Part shown: piece after piece, positions 41,006 through 53,494 of the stretch
Position numbering within the stretch: the stretch's first letter is position 1
How the letters are laid out: each line of letters opens with the position of its first letter
Assembly (NCBI GenBank): GCA_039602395.1
Contig: JBCNJP010000006.1
Location: 14,558,952 to 14,622,951, forward strand
Source: Deinandra increscens subsp. villosa
Lineage: Eukaryota > Streptophyta > Magnoliopsida > Asterales > Asteraceae
Direction: 5' to 3'
Length of the DNA stretch: 64,000 nt
The notes under the pieces: model-generated
Told to the model about the DNA's origin: nothing
Databases searched by the model: none
Seen by the model: only the letters and a program-made list of their open reading frames with translations
Translations under genes and position numbers: made by a program

Positions 41006-43497
41006 TGGTATCAGAGCGGGTACCGATCAGATCGCGACTCACGACGAATCTGATCACTCGAATCTTGATTTTGAGCTTGAATGAAGTGCAGGTTGGTAAA
41101 CCCACTTTAGAGACTTTTTCTACATTTTCTTATTTTTGGAGTTGTTTGATGATTTCTAGATGAATCTGATGATGTATTCATGTTATTGGGTTCATTTGGA
41201 TGTGATTTCATGCTCCAAATGTCCAAATCTGCGAAGAAATACGAGATCTGAGCTAAAAAACAAAGTTGTTAGAGTTTCCCGTTTTGGGGGGTTTTGAAGA
41301 TTTTTGAGCTTTGATTCTAAGTTTTTGATGTTATAATGCTCGGTTTTGGATGAAATAAAGCACTAATCTTGATGGAAAACACGTTCAGGATCCATTGGGA
41401 GCATCGGTTTTGTCTAAAATACAACGGTTTGGGCAGATATGGAAAAACACATAGTAGTGTGTGCTTCACGGTGTTCTTGGTGTTCTTCATTTTTGTTGAA
41501 GATGTTTTTGGCGATTTCGCAGCTTTTGAAGATGTTCTTGGCAATCTGGAAGGTGCTTGAAGATGTTCTTGGCGATTTCAATTGTCCTTGAAGATGTTCT
41601 TAGCGATTTTGATTGTCCTTGAAGATTTTCTTAGCAATTTCGAGTTAGTTCTTGGCGATTTCGTGTATACCTTGGCGATTTCAACTTTGTTCTTGGTGAT
41701 TTTGTTTTTTCCCTTGGCGACCTCGAATAATTTTGGTAATCTCGACTGAACTTGACAACTGGGTTTTCGTTCGAATAATTTTCAGACGATTCAGATCGTA
41801 CAGATGTGTAGAGCATCGAATAAGGAGTTCAGTGGTACAAAAAGCATCGAATTTGGTTGAGTATTCACCGAGTTATGTCCATTTCACGCTTTTCCGGTGG
41901 TCTCTTGATGAATTCCGGCGAGGCTAGGGTTTCGGAGGTAGAAGACGGGTTGGAGATGACACCCGGTGACGTGGCTTAAGCTGGTTGGTTGCATGGAGAA
42001 TCTTCTCTCTCCTAGCTCTTGGTCAAACCCTACAAACCCTCGGTGTTGTCGTGAGCCGGATGGAGGAAAGGAAAAGCGTGGACCCCACTGTACATATGAA
42101 AGCCGTTAAAATTGATGGCCCTGTCGACCTCCGATTGGTTGAAGCAACATGCATGGGGCCCGCCGGCTGGCCAAAAGAGACGTTAATGCTTAATCTCGTG
42201 GGACCCAGCTAATAAAGAATGTCCCTGAGTGAATTTCGTTGTCAGCCCCTCATTGGCCCTTTTCCCTTATCACACGGATCGCAATTTGATCCTTTGAAAT
42301 GCGTTAATTCCAGTCGTTGATGAACATTTTTCTATTAAATCTCATTGGTTGATTAAGTTGCAATGGTTTTGTTGAGGTTTAATTCCTCTAATAAATTTTT
42401 AGCATTAATTCGTTAAATACGGCAAAATTTTCAATCTTTAACGAGATAACGGCGCTAACGGAATTGTGGAACTTTTTTTATTAGTCATGGATTTATTCCG
42501 CAATATTTCAACCGGGTTTCTAGTTTTTGTTGACGTCAAGACCTTGTTAGCTAACGACCACTAACGTACTGGTTTTGCTTCTCGGTCTAGTTTGTGACTG
42601 TTTCGTTATGTCTCACTCAAAGTTGTTTACCTGATGCAATGCCGATGTCATCTAACCGAATTAACTGGAATCTCAGTTAAATATTGGAATATTCCGTTAA
42701 ATCTCTAACGGAAGGCCCGTTACTTGAATAAAATTGACAGTTTTCTCAGATTTATTCCAATTTGCACCGTTTGACTCGAAAATCTTCACGGGATATTTTT
42801 CCGAGCTCAATTTTCGAGGCCCAAAATTACGAAGACTCCGTTTATGAATAATTTTCGTGTTTACGCTTGTGATCTCAGTTTTTCTCAGATTTGGCTCGTT
42901 TTCTCGATTTAGGTGACGTTTTCGTGATGCTTTTCACCCGTCACTCGAATCGAACTTTATATTTGCATCCAACCCAGTCACGAGGAACAAGTGCAGTATT
43001 CATGAATCATTCACAACTGTCAGCATCCGACTTTTGGTTTTTCGCAAGATTGTCCGATTTTAGGATTTTAGTACCGTTTTCTCTATGGAACTGACCGGAA
43101 CTGAGCGGAACAGTTCCACTCTCTGCATTTATTTTTTCGCTTCCGCATCGGATGTTTTCAGAGGGATCTAGAGAAAAGGGAGAATAATTATAAAACTAGA
43201 TTATCGGGTCGATTATTAGAAGTTGGAGCATTTTCAGTGATTGATTGGTTTATCTGATTCGGTTTGTTGCGATTTTAACTCCGATGTTCAACATTCTTAG
43301 TATTGTACCCGACCGTGTGAACCGAGTGAGCTGCAGCACTCGGCTCTCAACTGGAGAAACAAGAACAGAAGAAGCTTATTCAAAGGGGGAATCTTTACAA
43401 CAGAAAGATTCGGGTTTATCAGTTGTTCTTTGAAGATGTATGACAGAGCGGTTCTTCACCAGTATGACAGATTTGACAGTGTCAGTCAAGGGGGAAT
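41006..43497 (+). mobile_element. Non-coding internal region of an LTR element, PBS to PPT
   Basis: From the PBS at 41006 to a polypurine tract aagggggaat at 43488-43497. No gag or pol is recognised and no long open frame exists, so it is a non-autonomous derivative. 41490-41735 repeats gaagatgttcttggcgattt and variants about ten times. Whether PBS and PPT belong to the same insertion is not proven: the 180 bp before the PBS does not match the LTR that follows the PPT. Confidence 0.5.
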
Positions 43498-44000
43498 TGT
43501 TGGAACTAAAAATAAGTGTGACTGACGCCATCAAATCTATTCTTAAATAATTTGGTTGAAGAATCCATTGTAAAATGATTCAGAGACGTGGGTTGTGATG
43601 ATCGAGGCTTGTAAGTTTGGACCGAAGACGTTTTCTTGAAAAGTCAACTATTCGAGTCAATGGTCAACATAAAGTTAACGGAAGATCGGTTCGAGCGAGT
43701 CAAGATTCATATTAATTTAATCAACTTTATATTTTTAATTAATATTTGTTTATTTTGTTTTTATTTGTATTTTGCTCATTGTATTTGTGTCTTGCTAGTT
43801 AGTGGGCTAGTGAGCACATGGGCTCTCTATATAAGGGAGTGATAGCTTCATTTGTTAGATTATGAATGATCTTGAGTGATGTGAGTATCACTTTCTAGAG
43901 AGAGAGAGAGAGAGAGAGAGTCTCACATTGGGTTTGATCTCAACCCAATGTGACCGTGGATTTCCTATGACGAGTTTGTAATCATTCGGTTCGTTATAGC
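43498..44000 (+). repeat. 3' LTR start after the PPT
   Basis: TGTTGGAACTAAAAATAAG starts directly after the polypurine tract. A TATA box (TATATAA, 43828-43834) and a (GA)n run (about 43895-43920) follow, then tctcacattgggtttgatct. The right boundary is not determined. Confidence 0.55.
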
Positions 44001-44158
44001 GGCGACGGTTTTGGTGGTGTTTCTGTGCTTTTTTTGTGGTGGATCCTAAAAAGGCAAGAACTTTGGTTCGAATTAGAGTTTTCAGGAGCTAAAATCTGAA
44101 ATTGAGCATCGATCGGTTTAGGGTTTTATTTGTTTTCAGGAGCTAAAATCTGAAATCG

Positions 44159-44454
44159 ATGGCGTTGACGGTTGCTTTCCGTCTGTTTCAGATGGCTTTT
44201 GTAGTCTCTGCTCGCCATTGCTATTTCCGGAAAAGGTATGTAGTCAGGTTGTTCACTAGATTTTGCCTTAGGAAGGAACTGAACATGAAAACTGTCTTAT
44301 TTTCTTTACAAATGTTATAATCTGGCTTCCAATTTCATGATGTTGTCGTTTCTTCATCTGTTTATTGTAATTAGGTTTCATGCATTCAATTTCTTCTCAA
44401 TTAGCATCTCAATTGCAAACAGGAGCTCCGCTGGATTTTTCACCATAAACAGAG
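44159..44454 (+). CDS. Possible two-exon gene start, unidentified
   Basis: Exon 1 44159-44235 (ATGGCGTTGACGG, donor AAAAG|GTATGT) and exon 2 44375-44454 (acceptor taattag, donor AGAG|GTAATT) join in phase to a hydrophobic, Ser/Phe-rich 52-residue N-terminus (MALTVAFRLFQMAFVVSARH). No family recognised. Nothing convincing continues it, because a tandem duplication and a TIR element follow. It may be a captured or truncated gene. Confidence 0.25.
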
Positions 44455-44695
44455 GTAATTCACTAATTCTTTAGTTGTTACAATTGAGTTCTAGGGTTTT
44501 GAGTTGGTTTACAAATGAATCCCAGTAATAGTGGTCGCTTCAAAGTGTGTGGTGTCGTTTTTGGCTGAAAGAACCTACACGAAACCTCTAATAGCCTGCT
44601 CAAAACATTCACCAACATAGAACACATGGCTAAAATCCCCAAATTTAAGCTAAATGGATTGGAAATCACATAGGTCTGTTAAGAACATTGCTATG

Positions 44696-44975
44696 ATCAC
44701 ATATGATATAGGTAATCTTTTCACAATCAATTATGATCACACTTACAGAGGTCTGTATTATAGTTTTTGAAGGCCTTAAAATGAAAGTAATAATTTTATT
44801 ATCTTTATTATATGCTTTAAAGGTTTTTAGATGTGATATGATATAGGTAAACTTTTCACAATCAATTATGATCACACTTACAGAGGTCTGTATTATAGTT
44901 TTTGAAGGCCTTAAAATGAAAGTAATAATTTTATTATCTTTATTATAGGATGCTTTAAAGGTTTTTAGATGTGAT
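44696..44975. repeat. Tandem duplication, about 140 bp, two copies
   Basis: gatataggtaatcttttcac to gatgtgat is repeated head to tail (about 44705-44840 and 44842-44980). The second copy has a 4-bp insertion (aggatgcttt against atgcttt). Confidence 0.8.
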
Positions 44976-45043
44976 TTTCAAGGCTGATATATTGTTGATC
45001 ATCTGAGAAGCAATTGATTTTACAAAAATAACTAAAAACTTAT

Positions 45044-45868
45044 ATAGGGAGAGGATCATTTGAGAAGCAATTGATTTTGAGAGGGATAGGCTATTTGCAC
45101 CCCCCATTATTACTTGTTGCACTCCCCCCTGAATTTATTTTTGAAAAATTATCATATATTCCCCCTCGACATATCTTTGTTTCAAAAACAAGTTTTTAAA
45201 TAATTTATTGTTTTCATATTCATGAAAAACAAACTAAAATGGATAAAAAACTTTTCATATTTCCCCATATAGAAGACAATGTTTTTAATTTTTATAAGAT
45301 TAAAAACATTTCAAAAGAAAATGTTAAAAACACTATTTGTAAAAAAATTAAATTGTCTTTTAGAAAAAGTGCTTTATAAAAAAGCAAAATAATTTTTTTA
45401 GAAGAATTTAAAAAGCTTAAAGGATCTACGTTAAGTAACAAATAAAGGATTATTTAATTTATAAATGAAATTAAAAAAAATAATAAAAAAATATTTCATG
45501 AAAATGATTATCAAAAGGACGCTCAACTGGGATGTTAATATTTTAGGATCTTTCTAGAAAATGACACTTTTTTTTAAAGAAATAAAAGAGTTTTTCTTCC
45601 AAGTAAAGATTATTAATTTTTTTTAGTTTTTTTTTAAAAAAAATTCAGAATGAACCATGTATAAAATAAAATTAAAGAGTTTTGGATTAAGATGGTGAAT
45701 ATTTTTTGTAAAAATATTATTCCATGTAAAGAAAACAAAAACTAAACAAAAAGGTTTTAATTGTAATGTTATAAAACTTGAGGGAGGGGGTGCAACAAGT
45801 AAAAATAGTTTAAAAGGGGGTTGAGATTTGGTTCTCAAAATAAAAATATCTCATTTAAACCTAACCAT
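45044..45868. mobile_element. TIR element, about 0.8 kb
   Basis: The left end tatagggagaggatcatttg and right end aaatatctcatttaaaccta..accatata form imperfect terminal inverted repeats. Inner inverted words (ttgcaccccccattattact on the left, agggggtgcaacaagtaaaa on the right) extend the symmetry. The core is A/T-homopolymer rich with no ORF. The termini resemble those of the MITE at 52482-52661. Confidence 0.55.
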
Positions 45869-46521
45869 ATACATATTGGATTAGGATCATATAGAACCTT
45901 TTATTATTGTGAGAACCATGAGAACACTTCATATCCACACATTTGGAATCTAGGCCATTTTATTTACTTTAATTCAAAAGGTTAATAAAGCCTTTAACAT
46001 ATATAACTAAAAGACAAAACCCTATTAAAATATTACTAACTATTATATCTTGATTAGTCAAGATTAATTTTTTTAAATATTTTTTTAAACTTTCTTTTAT
46101 GTTTTTATTACGTTTTTTAATTTTTTTTAAACTTATTTTTTAATGATTTCTAATTTTTAATAACTTTTTTTAAACATTTTTATTTTTATTTTTTTAACAA
46201 TTTTTTAAAACTTTCTATTAACTTTGAATTTTTTATGTTTTTTAATAACTTTTCTATTAACTTTTTGAAACTTTTTTTTATTAACTTTTTTAATTTACTT
46301 TTTTCCTTTTTAAATTATTTTTTAAAAACTTTTTACTTGTTTTTTTTTATTTACTTTTTATGTTTTTAATATAATATTTTTTTACTTTTCTTTACTTATT
46401 TTTAATGTTTTTAACTTTATTTTTACTTTTATTAAACTTTTTAAACAATTTTATTAATTTTTTTACTATTTTAATCTATTTTTTAAAACTTTTTATTAGC
46501 TTTTTTACATTTTATGTTTTT

Positions 46522-46525
<4 letters not shown>

Positions 46526-46568
<43 letters not shown>
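46526..46568. repeat. (TA)n microsatellite
   Basis: TA run at the inner end of the T-rich left arm of the foldback element. Confidence 0.95.
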
Positions 46569-46570
<2 letters not shown>

Positions 46571-47195
46571 CTTCTGTAAATTTTTTGATAAAATGTATAC
46601 TATAAAAAAATGTTAAATGTCTACGATCATACAATATAGATTTTAACTACAATGCAACATATTATGCAACATATACCTACGAGCATGCAACGATATGTAA
46701 CATCTATGTAACATACGCCTACTTGTTTACATGTTTGTTACACAATGCTTCTTGTTTGTAAAAACCAGCTACGTGGTTGTAGCAAGAAAATATGTTTGGG
46801 CATTTACCTGATAGATAATGTGCTTACGGAAAATGAGAGAGAAGAAAATATGATATACTAATCAATGAGAGAGAAATTTAAATATTATATTTTTTAATAT
46901 TTTACATACGTGTAATTGTTCATTACACATATGTATTTGTTCGCTACGCATACGTTATTGTTCGTTACCAACATGCAACAACATACATTAAAAAATTACA
47001 CTAAAGTGTAATTTTGAGATATTGGTATTGTTTTGGTCCTAGTATTATCATGGTTTTAGTTTTCGACGGATGGTAACCTTTTCCTAAGAGTTGGTAGGAC
47101 TCTGTTATTAAAAGAAAACATATATGTAAGAAGATGCAACCATATAACAGATGCCTACGATCATGCAATATATACAACAACAACTATGTAACAGA

Positions 47196-49989
47196 TGTAA
47201 TGTCCCAAGATTCAGACAAACTCGTAAGTGATAGTTAATATAATAACTATACTTATTTTACGTATTTGAAAGAATAGGAAATGCATATTTATATGATATA
47301 TGTGCTATACATGAGTTATATGTATACATGCATGATAATATACGTGAATACGTAGTTGCAAAGTTGAGAAACGGATAAATATGTGTTTATGTGATTAACA
47401 TGTTAAAATGTTAAGAAATGCGTATTTGAAGTTATAACAATAAACTATGCATAAGGTAAGTGTTTATCGGGTTAGATTATTAAGAAGAAAAAAAAAGTTA
47501 CATGTTTATATGTTAAATATATGTTATTTGAATGGTTAGTCACCATGATAGGTGTCAATTCTCATGCTAGGTGTCAATTCTCATGCTTAGTCACTAGGAC
47601 ACTTGTAAGAAGCATGTGAGACACTCTTGGCTATAAATAGACCATGGATCCATCTATTTTTCCTTGCTAATTCACCTAAAACCTCTAAGAAACCTCAAGA
47701 ACACCAAGAACACTCTAGCTTGCATTTTTTAAGATTCAAAGGGAGTTAGGAGCCCATCTTCTGGAATAGATCAGCTTAAGGTATGTTTAACATAAGCCTT
47801 CAATTAGTTTCATGATTCATAACACTTAGATATGCCTTTTAAGAATAATGCAAGATTAAGGTTCTTGAACATGTTTTGTTGAGATTGGGAGTTCTAGTGG
47901 GAATCATGGGTTGAAATTTGGTATGACGCCTTAGAATAACATGTTATAAGAAAGCCTTAAGTTAATTCATGTTTAAAGAAGGTTTGGTATGGTTTCACCA
48001 TGTTGGTTTATCAAGAACAAGTAAACCAAGAACAAGAACATAAACATTGGTGCTTTGATCATAGTAATTCCGCCTCCTGGTCGTGATAACGCCTATACGT
48101 CCGGTCATGATCATCACCAAACTAAAACAAAAATATGGGTGATATCTCATAGTAATCCCGCCTCCTGGTCGTGATAACGCCTATACGGTTGGTCATGAGA
48201 ATCACTCATTAAGGGCATAAAGGCTTGGGCAAGGGTAATGATATTCAAGTTAAAACACGGGTTTTGATAAAGTATTGAATGTACCGAGTTACTCGGATAT
48301 CTAGAAGTTGGTGCGGACTGGAAGGGTGGCGCCTGTACACTGGGGTTTCTGGCATAGTGACGTTGTCGCATAAATCCCAACTGGGACATGGCATACGCTT
48401 CACTGGGCGATCCCGGAGTGAGCGTTTACTTATAGGAATGCACCTCTTCATAAGTATCACTAAAAGAATACTTTTTCCCATAAGGGGCAAAACGGTTATT
48501 TAGACAAATGGATGTTAAACCAACAAGGGATTGGGTTTAATATAAAGGGGTTAGCCTTAATGACCGCTTGTAACCTTTAGGATGTCTTGATAGGGACATT
48601 ACGTTAAAGCCGTTAAGAAACTGATTCACGAGGACTTAACCCAAGAATAATAGCTTCGCAAAGCTAAGGTGGGTTCTATAAGCCCACTTTTAAATGTTTT
48701 AAATGTCTTAAACGTTTTTGGGCTGGCATACATGTTGTGTTATGAAACGTGTTTCCAAATGCTTATAAGTGTTGCTAAGTGTTATTGTTCATTTGGATTG
48801 ACTATGTGATATTATGCATATGAATTAAGTATGATGTGTTATGTGCTATACTCTGCTTTGATATTAAATGTCCAAGTGATGAGGAAATTGTTAATAGACG
48901 TATAGTGAGTATGTAGGTATATACGAGAACTAATGATACATTTGCTTTATATATTATGCGGTGGATACGCCGATGGTACTTTCTATATAAGCATAATAAT
49001 ATTAGTTACCCGGTATATCAGTAGTGTATAAACTCTAGTGGTAAATTGGGAAATGATCATTAGTTGCAATATATGAATACATTATCACTGTCTACTAATA
49101 AACCTAAGGCTATTGGGTATTTGATTAAAGGCAGGTAGTGGTATTGTGGGGGTTGGGGATTGCTAGTAAGATACTCGTTATTGAATGGGTTGAACAAGTT
49201 AAGTAAAGCAATCCGTAAGGTCATGGAGTGGATAGTACAGATGGGGCTCATGAAATAGGGAGACAAAAAGGGTAGTATTTCTCTAGCCGGTATACGGAAG
49301 GGCCTACGTAAGGTAGTGAGACTGGCCATATCGGGATGCCTGGATGAGAAGGATGTGTTTGACAGTCGACAATACTATCCTACCCTAAGGTGTACTTGAT
49401 AACCACAAGTGACCAGAGATTCTTTAGGCTGCTCCGGGGTAGCAGATAAAGAATAAGGCATAGCAAGACATTGCTAGTGCAAGGAATATTGAATTTAATT
49501 AACTAGGAAGGTTTATGGGTTTGATGTTACTGTTTGAATAGATTCCTGGTTATGTGTAAATTCTGATGTGTTGTATAATTCTGTTATGTTTTATACTTGT
49601 TAAAAGTTTACTAATGGGGTCAAGAAGACCCGGGAGAACCTGACTTGTCTTGCAGATCAAGAAAGAGTTTTTAGAAACTTAGAACTCACCAGTGTAAGCT
49701 GACTTTTTAAGTATGTATGTCAGGTGATGGTGAGACTTCTGGAAGTAAGGATAGGACTTTGGTGATAAAGAAATGAATGGGCAAATTATCAAGAGAAGAA
49801 GCTTGTTGGACCGCTGGCATAGGCCTAGATAGTTAAAGTTTATGTAATATCTAGTTTACTGTTGTAACTTGGCAATAAGAATAAAGTTTTAATATTTCCG
49901 CTGCATTAGTATCTCTGTTATACCATGTGTTCTTGTGTAAATCCGACACGTGACCCCTCCTAGAGCCATGTCTGGGAGTGGGCGTCACA
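47196..49989 (+). mobile_element. Solo LTR, 2,794 bp
   Basis: It begins TGTAATGTCCCAAG and ends GGGCGTCACA, flanked by exact 5-bp duplications ACAGA (47191-47195 and 49990-49994). The flanking foldback sequence is continuous when the LTR is removed. There is no PBS, PPT or gene inside. It contains two near-identical blocks (cgcctcctggtcgtgataac near 48069 and 48160). Confidence 0.8.
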
Positions 49990-52435
49990 ACAGATGACTA
50001 CGAGCATGCAGCCATGTAAATACTTGTTTACATTTTTGTTACACAATACTTCAGGTTCGTAAGAACTAGCTACGTGGTTGTAGCAAGAAAATGTGTTTGC
50101 GGAATATGTGTTTGGGCATTTACCTGATAGATAATGTGTTTAAGGAAAATAAGAGAGAAGAAAATGTGATATACTGATCAATGAGAGAGAAATTTAAATA
50201 TTTATATTTTTTAATATTTTACATACGTGTAACTGTTCGTTACACATGTATTTGTTCGCTACGCGTAGGTAATTATTCGTTACAAACATGTAACAACATA
50301 CATCATGAAAGTGTAATATTAAGATTTTGGTATTGTTTTGGTGCTAGTATTATCATGATTTTAGTTTTCAACGGGTGGTAACCCTTTCCTAACAGTTGGT
50401 AGGACTGTTATTAAAAGATAACTTATATGTAAGAAGATGGAACAATGTAACAGATGCCTACGATCATGCAATATAGACAACAACAAATATGTAACAGATG
50501 ACTACGAGAATTCAACCATTTAAATACTTGTTTATATTTTTGTTACACAATGTTTCAGGTTCGTAAGAACCAGTTACGTGGTCGTAGCAAGAAATTGTGT
50601 TTGCGGAAAATATGTTTGGGCATTTACGTGATAGATAATATGTTACATCTTTGTTGTTGTTGTCTCTATTGCATGATCGTAGGCATCTGTTACATGGTTG
50701 CATCTTCTTACATATACGTTACATTTTCGTAACAGAGTCCTACCAACTCTCAAAAAATGTTACCACCCGTCGAAAACTAAAACCATGATAATACTAGCAC
50801 CATAACAATACCAAGATCTCAAAATTACACTCTGGTATAATTTTTTTAATGTATGTTGTTACATTTTGGTAACGAACAATTACGTATGCGTAGCGAACAT
50901 ATACATATGTGTAACGAACAGTTACACATATGTAAAATATTAAAAAATATAAATATTTTAATTTCTCTCTCATTGATCAGTATATCACATTTTCTTTTCT
51001 CTTATTTTCCGTAAACATATTTTCTTTCTACAACTATGTAGTTGGTTCTTACGAACCTGAAGCATTCTCTAACAAAAATGTAAACAAATATTTACATGGT
51101 TGCATGCTCGTAGTCATCTGTTACATAGTTGTTGTTGTCTATAGTGTATGATCATAGACATCTGTTACATGGTTGCATCTTCGTACATATACGTTACATT
51201 TTGGTAACAGAGTCCTACCAACTCTTAGAAAAATGTTACCACCCGTCGAAAACTAAAACCATGATAATACTAGCACTAAAACAATACCAAGATCTCAAAA
51301 TTACACTTTGGTGTAAAAACAAATTTAATGTATGTTGTTACATGTTGGTAACAAACAGTCACGTTTGTGTAGCGAAGAAATACATATGTGTAACGAATGG
51401 TTACATCTATGTAAAATACTAAAAAATATAAATATTTAAATTTTCCTCTAATTGATCAGTATATCACATTTTCTTCTTTCTCATATTCCGTAAATACATT
51501 ATCTATTAGGTTAATGACCAAACTCATTTTCTACAAACACATTTTCTTGCTACAACCACGTAGATGATTCTTACAAACTTGAAGCATTGTGTAAGAAAAA
51601 TGTAAACAAGTAGGCATATGTTACATAGATGTTACATATCGTTGCATGCTCGTATGCATATGTTGCATTGTTGTTAATATCTATATTCCATGCGCGTAGG
51701 CATTTAACATTTTTTACAGTAAGCATTTAAAAAAAAGCTTACAGAAGTAAAAAAAGAGCAAAAAAAATATATTTTTTAAAAAACATAAAAAGTAAATAAA
51801 AAAACTAACAAAAAGTTTTAAAAAATAGATTAAAATAGTAAAAAAAAAGTTAATAAAATAGTTTTAAAAAATTTAATAAAAGTAAAGCAACTTAAATAAA
51901 CGTAAAAAAATAAGTAAAGAAAAGTATAAAATATTATATTAAAAACATAAAAAGTAAATTCAAAAACTAGTAAAAAGTTTTTTTTCAAATAATTTAAAAA
52001 GTAAAAAAATTAAAAAAAAGTTTAAAAAAGTTAAAAATAAGTTATTAAAAACGTAAAAAATTTAAAGTTGATAAAAAGTTTTAAAAAGTTGTTAAAAAAT
52101 GAAAAAAAGGTTTAAAAAATGTTAATAAATAATTAAAAAACATTAAAAATGAGTTTTAAAAAATATTAAAATACTTAATAAAAACATAAAAGAAAGTTTT
52201 TTAAAAATATTTAAAACAATTAATCTTGACTAATCAAGTTATTAATAGTTAATAATATATTAGTTATTAAATAAAAGGTTTTGTCTTTTAGTAATATAGG
52301 TTAAAGACTTTATTACCCTTTTGAATTAAAATAAATAAAATGGGCTAGATTCCAAATGTGTGGCTAGGAAGTGTTCTCATTGTCCTCACAATAATAAAAG
52401 GTTCTAAAATGATCATAATCATAATCATAATCATA

Positions 52436-52439
<4 letters not shown>

Positions 52440-52482
<43 letters not shown>
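52440..52482. repeat. (TA)n microsatellite
   Basis: TA run between the foldback element and the MITE, preceded by four to five ataatc repeats (52414-52440). Confidence 0.95.
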
Positions 52483-52486
<4 letters not shown>

Positions 52487-52661
52487 AGAGGATAATTTGA
52501 GAACCAATTGGTTTTAAGAACTTTTGAGAACCATTCTTAGCCATAAGTTATATATAAGGAAATCCCCCCATGAATTTGAATGTTTCCCCCCTGAAAATTA
52601 GTGGCTCAGAATGGTTCTCAAAAGTTGTCAAAAGAAAAAGTTCTCATTTGAACCTAACCCT
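52482..52661. mobile_element. MITE, about 180 bp
   Basis: The left end tagggagaggataatttgag and right end tctcatttgaacctaacccta are inverted repeats, flanked by TA-rich target sequence. Inner text agaaccattcttagcc and cagaatggttctcaaaag adds to the hairpin. No ORF. Confidence 0.65.
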
Positions 52662-53347
52662 ATATATATATATCTATTACTACCTTATAATGCATATTAT
52701 ATCAAATGGTTGAAAAATTAAGATGTACATCTATTTATGCACAAGGTACAAGCAAAAATTAAGAGGTACAAGTCAAGAAGCATCATATACAATTCCTTGA
52801 AGCTATCATTTGAACATAAGTGAAGATTCAGTTCCTTTTGAACCGAATCTGTAAAGTTGCAAACCTCCTCCGTTCCTTTTCCATCTTCTCAGTCTGACAA
52901 CATCAGAGATTTGTACTCCCCTTTATGAAATCTCCTAAAAGGAGAACTTTTGAAATTTGAATACTCCATCCAACTCCTTCTCTCTCTACTCTCTGTTCAT
53001 CCAAATCTTCCTTCACTTCCTCTCTCAAAATCTAGATCTAGATCTGATGAGTCTTAAATTCATTTATCACTCTTTCTCCCAGATTAACATCGTTCTATCT
53101 CTCTTCTTCATCTTCAGGGTTTTCTGCTAAGCACTTGAAGAGGCCGGTGGTCGTCGGAGGTGTACACCTGTTAAGCATCCGGCTCTTCGATGTCTATTAG
53201 ATGGGTGGAAATGCTATTCGCTTCGAGCTAAATCGAAAGGTATGTTTATTTAAGGGTTGTCATACAATTGTTACATGCTTTTCATCTCTAGATCTATGAT
53301 TTCGTTTTACTCTACTGGGTTTTTTCCTTCGATTTGCTGATTCAGCC

Positions 53348-53494
53348 ATGGAAATGCATACCGATTTCGAGTGGCTTCTGTCCTTTGAGCATGCTCGCCG
53401 GAATGCCGAAGTCACCTACGCCAAAAATCCTCTCCTTAGAAGGTTAGCTGCTCGCCGGAGGTTCAACCGCACAAGTTCGTTTCCACGCTGGTAA
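53348..53494 (+). pseudogene. TOM20-like gene fragment (Helitron cargo)
   Basis: The 48-codon frame starts at ATGGAAATG. Residues 3-32 (DFEWLLSFEHARRNAEVT then YAKNPL) resemble the N-terminus of plant TOM20, the mitochondrial outer-membrane import receptor, with its FEHAR..AE..Y..DPL signature. After NPL the sequence departs (RRLAARRRF) and stops, so the TPR-like repeats and C-terminal membrane anchor are missing. A pyrimidine-rich stretch ending cag precedes the ATG. It is a single truncated exon. Identification is from memory of the family. Confidence 0.55.

Larger units (their letters stand above)
45878..52420. mobile_element. Large foldback element with long inverted arms
   Basis: The terminal inverted repeat ggattaggatcatatagaac (left) faces gttctaaaatgatcataatc (right). 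The symmetry continues inward through cacatttggaatctaggcc against ggctagattccaaatgtgtg, a T-rich arm (46040-46520) against an A-rich arm (51740-52230), and units of about 0.5 kb built on taacagatgcctacgatcat. Units run forward at about 46600-47190, 49990-50505 and 50505-50640, then inverted from about 50640 to 51720. A solo LTR (47196-49989) is nested in the left arm. No transposase ORF is seen. Confidence 0.7.
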
